Below, piece after piece: positions 4,495 through 7,711 of a DNA stretch of 7,711 nt (positions are counted from its first letter, which is position 1; every line of letters begins with the position of its first letter). The notes under the pieces are model-generated. The model was given only the letters and a program-made list of their open reading frames with translations, made no database searches and was not told where the DNA came from. Origin of the DNA: Spirochaetia bacterium (GTDB taxonomy: Bacteria; Spirochaetota; Spirochaetia; Treponematales; Breznakiellaceae); NCBI GenBank assembly GCA_025997715.1, contig BNUY01000140.1:1-7711 (forward strand). The letters are read 5' to 3'. The translations under genes were made by a program, and so were the position numbers.

Positions 4495-5145
4495 CTAAAC
4501 ATCATCCTTCCCCATTTCTCCCAACAATAAACATTGCCGGTTAAACTCCGAAACATTAGCAACCCCATAATTTGCAAAAAGCGCCGTTTTGTGTGTTTCC
4601 ACCGTCTTTACGCCCATCCCTAAAATGAGCGCAATCTCCTTACTATTCCTGCATTTCCACATCAACCGTTTCACATCATCCTCCCGCGCCGTAGTATATA
4701 CCCGCAATTCCGGTTTATTATCAGGCAAATCATCATAAGCGTCCTGGACATTACCGGAAGTATACGCTTGATTATGAATCGTCTGAGTAATACCCCGCCG
4801 GAACTTACCCACCCCATAGTTAAAATCAATAACACTCCGGGCGCCGAACCGCAGAAAATCCACCAGCCGTTCCGGTTGAACTGTATTAAAATTACAAACC
4901 GCAATATTCAATTCAGGCCGGTCCCGCAATAAAAGCCCAATCCGGCGCGGCGTAGACTCCCAATAAAAGTTAGCGTCAATAATGATAAGCGCCGGGCTTA
5001 ACGCACTTATCAGCCGGTTCAACTCCTTCCCCTCCTGCACCGTAGCCATCACCCGCCGCAGCCCAATAATTCGGAGGCAATGCAAACCAAGAAAGTTGAA
5101 ACTCTCCGAGCGGCATACCAGCAGCACCGGACTAAGAAACTTCAT
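4495..5145 (-). CDS. Response-regulator-like protein: degenerate receiver domain plus LuxR-type HTH (216 aa)
   Basis: The C-terminus (about 148-205) is a LuxR/NarL/FixJ helix-turn-helix. YTTAREDDVKRL leads into SKEIALILGMGVKTVETHKT and then ANYGVANVSEFNRQ, matching the family pattern keIA..L....TV..H and the final helix. Residues 5-125 follow a receiver layout: VLLVCRS as first strand, LIIIDANF with D57 at the usual phosphoacceptor place, IAVCNFN, and FGARSVIDF. Several receiver signatures are absent. There is no acidic pair after strand 1, C84/N85 replace the Thr/Ser, and Asp replaces the conserved Lys, so ordinary phosphorylation switching is doubtful. It should bind DNA and control transcription of phage or host genes. 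Its start overlaps the portal end by 14 nt and it ends 6 nt before the protease, deep inside a head operon, where such a regulator is unexpected. No cognate kinase is in the window. Confidence 0.85.
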   Translation of the reverse strand: MKFLSPVLLVCRSESFNFLGLHCLRIIGLRRVMATVQEGKELNRLISALSPALIIIDANFYWESTPRRIGLLLRDRPELNIAVCNFNTVQPERLVDFLRFGARSVIDFNYGVGKFRRGITQTIHNQAYTSGNVQDAYDDLPDNKPELRVYTTAREDDVKRLMWKCRNSKEIALILGMGVKTVETHKTALFANYGVANVSEFNRQCLLLGEMGKDDV

Positions 5146-6364
5146 CGGCGCCGCCCTTGCCCGTAGTAGGCGTCATGTTCTTAGGCCGGTACCACACATC
5201 TCCCCAGGGCTTTGTATCCTTCCCCCGTTCCCGCAGCACATCATTGATAGTTTTCAAACCCGCATTGATTTCCGCAATATCCCTGCCGCTCTGCTCATCC
5301 TCACTTTTTTGCAGTTCCGGTATATCCTGCAAGTTGAACACCCCGGTTTCCCGCAACCCGAACCGCACAAAGAATTGACTTTCCAAAATACTTTCAAACT
5401 GCCGAAGAAGCGGAACCAGGGTATACTTCCAAAAAGCAGCGTGTTGCTCCCCGGTATCCTTCCCGGAAAGCGAAGTAGTCTTATCGGCAATATTGGCGAC
5501 CCTCGGCGGAATCCCGTACTTGGCAAGAATGGTATACACATTCCACCGCTTCAACTCAAATAACTTAACGACTTCCGGCGTAAAGGAAAGCGGCTCAAAA
5601 CTGGTCCCCTTCCCCAGCACCGCAATCTTCCTGTTGGCCCGAACCGCTCCGTATTTACTCTCCCACCGCCGCTCTAAAGCGTCAGCTTCCTCCGGCCTGA
5701 TAGCCTGGTCAGTTTTGAGAATCCCCATCGGTACGGCATTATGTTTGAGAAGCTGACTATTCGCTTTATTGGCGTAGAAATCCTGTTCCAGTTCAAGCGC
5801 CTGCGCAACAAGCGGATTTATCCCCCGGTCCGGATTCCAAGGGTTCCAGTCGCGAAAGTGAATCAGTTCATCTTGAAGCAGGGGAATAACTTCAAGATCG
5901 GTTTGATAAAACCACCGGCGTATCGTCTTTTGTTCTATGCCATGAGAATCAATCCTGTCCTCACATCGCATCCTTCGGGGGTCCAGAATGATAATCTCAT
6001 CCGGAATCCCGCCCGAATAGTCCGATCCAAAGTACCAAAAGGCTTCACCCTCTAAGAACCACCACCCCGCAGTTTCCTTCCACAAATCGTAGCGGCTCAA
6101 GCCCTTATTTGGCCTTCTAAAAAGGTTATAAAGCGGACCGGAAACTAAAACATTCCCGCCCCGTTCCACAACAAAATCAGCCCGCGCAATATTACGGATA
6201 AGAATCGTGACCGCAATATTTACCCAGGCGTTCAAGCGGTAACTGTCCCCGTCTGCTTTCATTGTAGTACATGTATCATTATAAAAATCCATTTCTTCAA
6301 AACTTTGTAACGATTTTTCTTTCTGATGATGATATTTGGCGATAAATTGGGTAAAAGGGTTCAT
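5132..6364 (-). CDS. HK97-family portal protein (410 aa)
   Basis: The portal forms a dodecameric ring at one capsid vertex, through which the terminase pumps DNA and to which the neck attaches. Recognisable parts of the phage portal family are GEAFWYFGSD (106-115) with DEIIILDPRRM following, and LIHFRDWNP (167-175). LKRWNVYTILAKYGIPPRVANI (271-292) is the helix before the family's VPP-type motif. The final INAGLKTINDVLRERGKD (366-383) corresponds to the usual aG-x-T-x-NE-x-R segment. Length is normal for the HK97 type. Its ATG overlaps the terminase stop as ATGA at 6361-6364, a sign of translational coupling. The last 14 nt overlap the start of the regulator gene. The frame is intact, with no sign of decay. 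Confidence 0.92.
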   Translation of the reverse strand: MNPFTQFIAKYHHQKEKSLQSFEEMDFYNDTCTTMKADGDSYRLNAWVNIAVTILIRNIARADFVVERGGNVLVSGPLYNLFRRPNKGLSRYDLWKETAGWWFLEGEAFWYFGSDYSGGIPDEIIILDPRRMRCEDRIDSHGIEQKTIRRWFYQTDLEVIPLLQDELIHFRDWNPWNPDRGINPLVAQALELEQDFYANKANSQLLKHNAVPMGILKTDQAIRPEEADALERRWESKYGAVRANRKIAVLGKGTSFEPLSFTPEVVKLFELKRWNVYTILAKYGIPPRVANIADKTTSLSGKDTGEQHAAFWKYTLVPLLRQFESILESQFFVRFGLRETGVFNLQDIPELQKSEDEQSGRDIAEINAGLKTINDVLRERGKDTKPWGDVWYRPKNMTPTTGKGGADEVS

Positions 6365-7206
6365 TGCGCAATAACCCCCCGTTGAATATCAGAGAAAATC
6401 GCGTACCGCAGAGCATCCAAATAGTGATCATTAACCTTAATAATCTCCCCGCCCTCATCCCGGCAATAGTCCCACACCTCTGACAGCACACCTGTACAGC
6501 CATCAGCGACATAAAACTGCCCCCGCTCTATCTTCGCATTAATAAAATCAATCCCGCTTTCAACACTATTATTCGCCTTAACACCCCCGGTAATTTCCTG
6601 TAACCGTTCACCCCCCGCCGGGTCGCAGTACACCGGAAACCCGAACCCATCAGGCTCAATAGCGAACCAGCCCCGCGCCGTAAGTTCATCATTAAAGGAT
6701 TTCGTAGTCATGTTGAAAGCGCCATAATCCGCAATCACATAAATGCACTCACCTACCCAGCCAATCTTTACATTGGTAATGTTCAGCCCAAAATCCTGCC
6801 CGGCGGCAATCCGATCATATTCGGCTGGCATATCCGCCGCCTTCAAAATCATAGCCTCGTCAAACTGCTCATAGATAACGCCATCCGCTTTTACCCACAA
6901 CCCATCACGGAACCGCGCCTTTTGTTTCTCCGGCATAGCGTCCAGAACATCACTGATATAATCATCCGCCAGGTGTTCTTTATTATCCGCAGGGTTCAAC
7001 ATCATCGAGGTGTATAACTCCGGCTTTATCAACGCCGCCCCGGTAAGAAACTGTTTTTTCCGAATAAAAATAGTATGCGCCCAATGCAAAGGGCTGCCCG
7101 GATTACAGTCATACAGAAACAGATTCCGGCACCCCGGTGTCCGCATAGCCAACCGTGAATACGCCGTAGTCACCGCCAGATAACTTAACTGTGATATTTC
7201 ATTAAA
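6361..7206 (-). pseudogene. terL: Phage terminase large subunit, C-terminal part; 5' end cut off by an IS66-type element
   Basis: TerL is the ATPase-nuclease that packages phage DNA. Similarity starts at FNEISQLSYLAV, which corresponds to the Walker B region (7170-7206), and continues with CNPGSPLHW (coupling motif). The nuclease domain follows with GQDFGL, VYCDPAG and NDHYLDALRYA, giving three candidate acidic metal ligands at D127, D184 and D253 counted from the GTG at 7173. That GTG would give 270 aa but is not the true start, because homologous codons continue upstream until the frame meets insertion-sequence DNA at about 7207 and a stop at 7213-7215. Walker A and the N-terminal ATPase half are missing. 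The remaining fragment cannot package DNA, though it may still be transcribed with the portal through the ATGA overlap. Confidence 0.87.
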
Positions 7207-7240
7207 ATGTAACTATTCAGCCAGAAATTGAAGAAAAAGC

Positions 7241-7269
7241 TGTACATTTAGAACAGACCATGATAAAAT
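7241..7269 (+). promoter_or_regulatory. Candidate promoter of the IS66 transposase gene
   Basis: TGTACA (7241-7246) matches the -35 consensus at 4 of 6 positions, then 17 bases, then TAAAAT (7264-7269), 5 of 6 for the -10. TG at 7261-7262 makes it an extended -10. The expected start of transcription falls at about the ATG (7276), and no Shine-Dalgarno is present, so the mRNA may be leaderless. Confidence 0.4.
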
Positions 7270-7275
7270 ATATAC

Positions 7276-7711
7276 ATGGGAGAAAATAAAAACAAAGAGA
7301 GCATACAAGACATCATTGAAAATGCACGCAAGCAAATAGCAGAGGAGAAAAACCTGAGTCCGGCTATACGTGCAACATTTGATGTGCTTATAGCATTGCT
7401 ATCTTTGCTTGTTGAAAAGCGAATCCCCAAGAACTCAAAAAACAGTAGCATTCCCCCATCTGCCGATCCAAACAGAGAGAAGAAGCTAAAAGAAAAAAGC
7501 GGAAAAAAACCGGGAGGTCAATTTGGTCATAAAGGATCCTATTTAGAGCCGGTAAAGAATCCGGATCATGTTGTTCCGTTAAAAGTTGATCGGAGTAAAT
7601 TACCGCCGGGCAATTGGAAATTTTATGGAGTGGACAGGCGGCAGTTATTTGAAATAAAAACATACTTGGATTTACTGAGTATCAAGGTGAAATAGTGGTA
7701 AATGAAAAAGG
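7276..7711 (+). pseudogene. IS66-family transposase (TnpC-type), N-terminal part, frameshifted
   Basis: This is the DDE transposase of an IS66-family, ISBst12-like element. Residues 12-48 form the helical N-terminus. NSKNSSIPPSADPN (52-65) is the typical NSS-x-PPS motif, and KKPGGQFGHKGSYL with NPDHVV (77-99) is the usual glycine-rich GGQ-GHKG block. WKFYGVDRRQLFEI (114-127) follows. The frame then runs into a stop at 7693-7695 after 139 aa. Reading one base earlier from about 7674 restores TEYQGEIVVNEKG, which fits the family's VTEY segment. A single-base deletion near 7672-7674 is therefore inferred, unless it is a sequencing error. The catalytic core lies beyond the window. There is no good ribosome binding site before the ATG. 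Confidence 0.8.

Larger units (their letters stand above)
7208..7711 (+). mobile_element. Left end of an IS66-family (ISBst12-like) insertion sequence
   Basis: The element is inserted in terL. Terminase-coding sequence stops at about 7206, and TGTAACTATTCAGCC at 7208-7222 is the likely left terminal repeat. A transposase gene reads away from the junction from 7276. IS66-family elements usually make an 8-bp target duplication; the candidate copy on this side is the 8 bp ending at 7207. The right end is outside the window, so neither the inverted repeat nor the duplication can be confirmed. Confidence 0.65.

Noticed and set aside
4495..5145. Part of a complete two-component system
   Set aside because: No histidine kinase or phosphotransfer protein is present, and the receiver lacks several residues needed for normal phosphorylation, so it is treated as an orphan regulator.
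4982..5756. + strand open frames opposite the portal and regulator genes
   Set aside because: They are complementary-strand shadows of genes with clear family motifs.
1..7711. CRISPR array, tRNA, rRNA, riboswitch or phage attachment site
   Set aside because: No regularly spaced direct repeats, cloverleaf, conserved rRNA blocks or paired boundary repeats were seen. The hairpins present lack the defining features of known riboswitch classes.

Overview
This 7.7 kb window looks like part of a degraded prophage, or a phage-derived island, caught between two insertion-sequence remnants. No rRNA or tRNA genes are present to fix the host. The roughly 50% GC content, the mix of ISLre2/UPF0236-type and IS66-type transposases, and the small phage proteins would fit a spirochaete such as a gut-associated Treponema. 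That assignment is an impression, not a demonstration.

Layout on the + strand. Bases 1-360 hold the middle part of an ISLre2-family (UPF0236) transposase, which enters from outside the window and loses similarity at about 360. Bases 361-1084 contain no convincing gene. This stretch is packed with inverted repeats, an intrinsic terminator, homopolymer runs and one doubtful micro-ORF. Bases 1085-2130 carry three small + strand genes of unknown function (85, 130 and 95 aa). Each has a Shine-Dalgarno sequence and each is preceded, 21-28 nt before the start codon, by a G/C-rich stem-loop. A long terminator-like hairpin at 2134-2182, U-tailed in both directions, ends this group and the facing operon.

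Layout on the - strand, read from right to left. A compact HK97-type head operon runs: large terminase subunit (C-terminal part only), portal, a LuxR/NarL-type response-regulator-like protein, HK97-type prohead protease, major capsid protein, and an 80-aa protein of unknown function. Genes overlap or lie 3-6 nt apart, so they are probably co-transcribed. The products would cut and pump DNA (terminase), form the DNA entry vertex (portal), and build and mature the capsid shell (protease and capsid). No head-tail connector or tail genes follow; the operon stops after the 80-aa gene.

At the right edge, an IS66-family (ISBst12-like) element begins at about 7208 and has cut terL at its Walker B region. 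Its own transposase seems to carry a one-base frameshift near 7672. The terminase is therefore broken, while portal, protease and capsid frames remain open, which suggests recent decay or retention for another use.

The most unusual item is the receiver-plus-LuxR-HTH regulator embedded between portal and protease. The next are the repeated leader hairpins of the small genes, the 67-bp palindrome at 904-970, and the palindrome cluster inside the 3' end of the protease gene.
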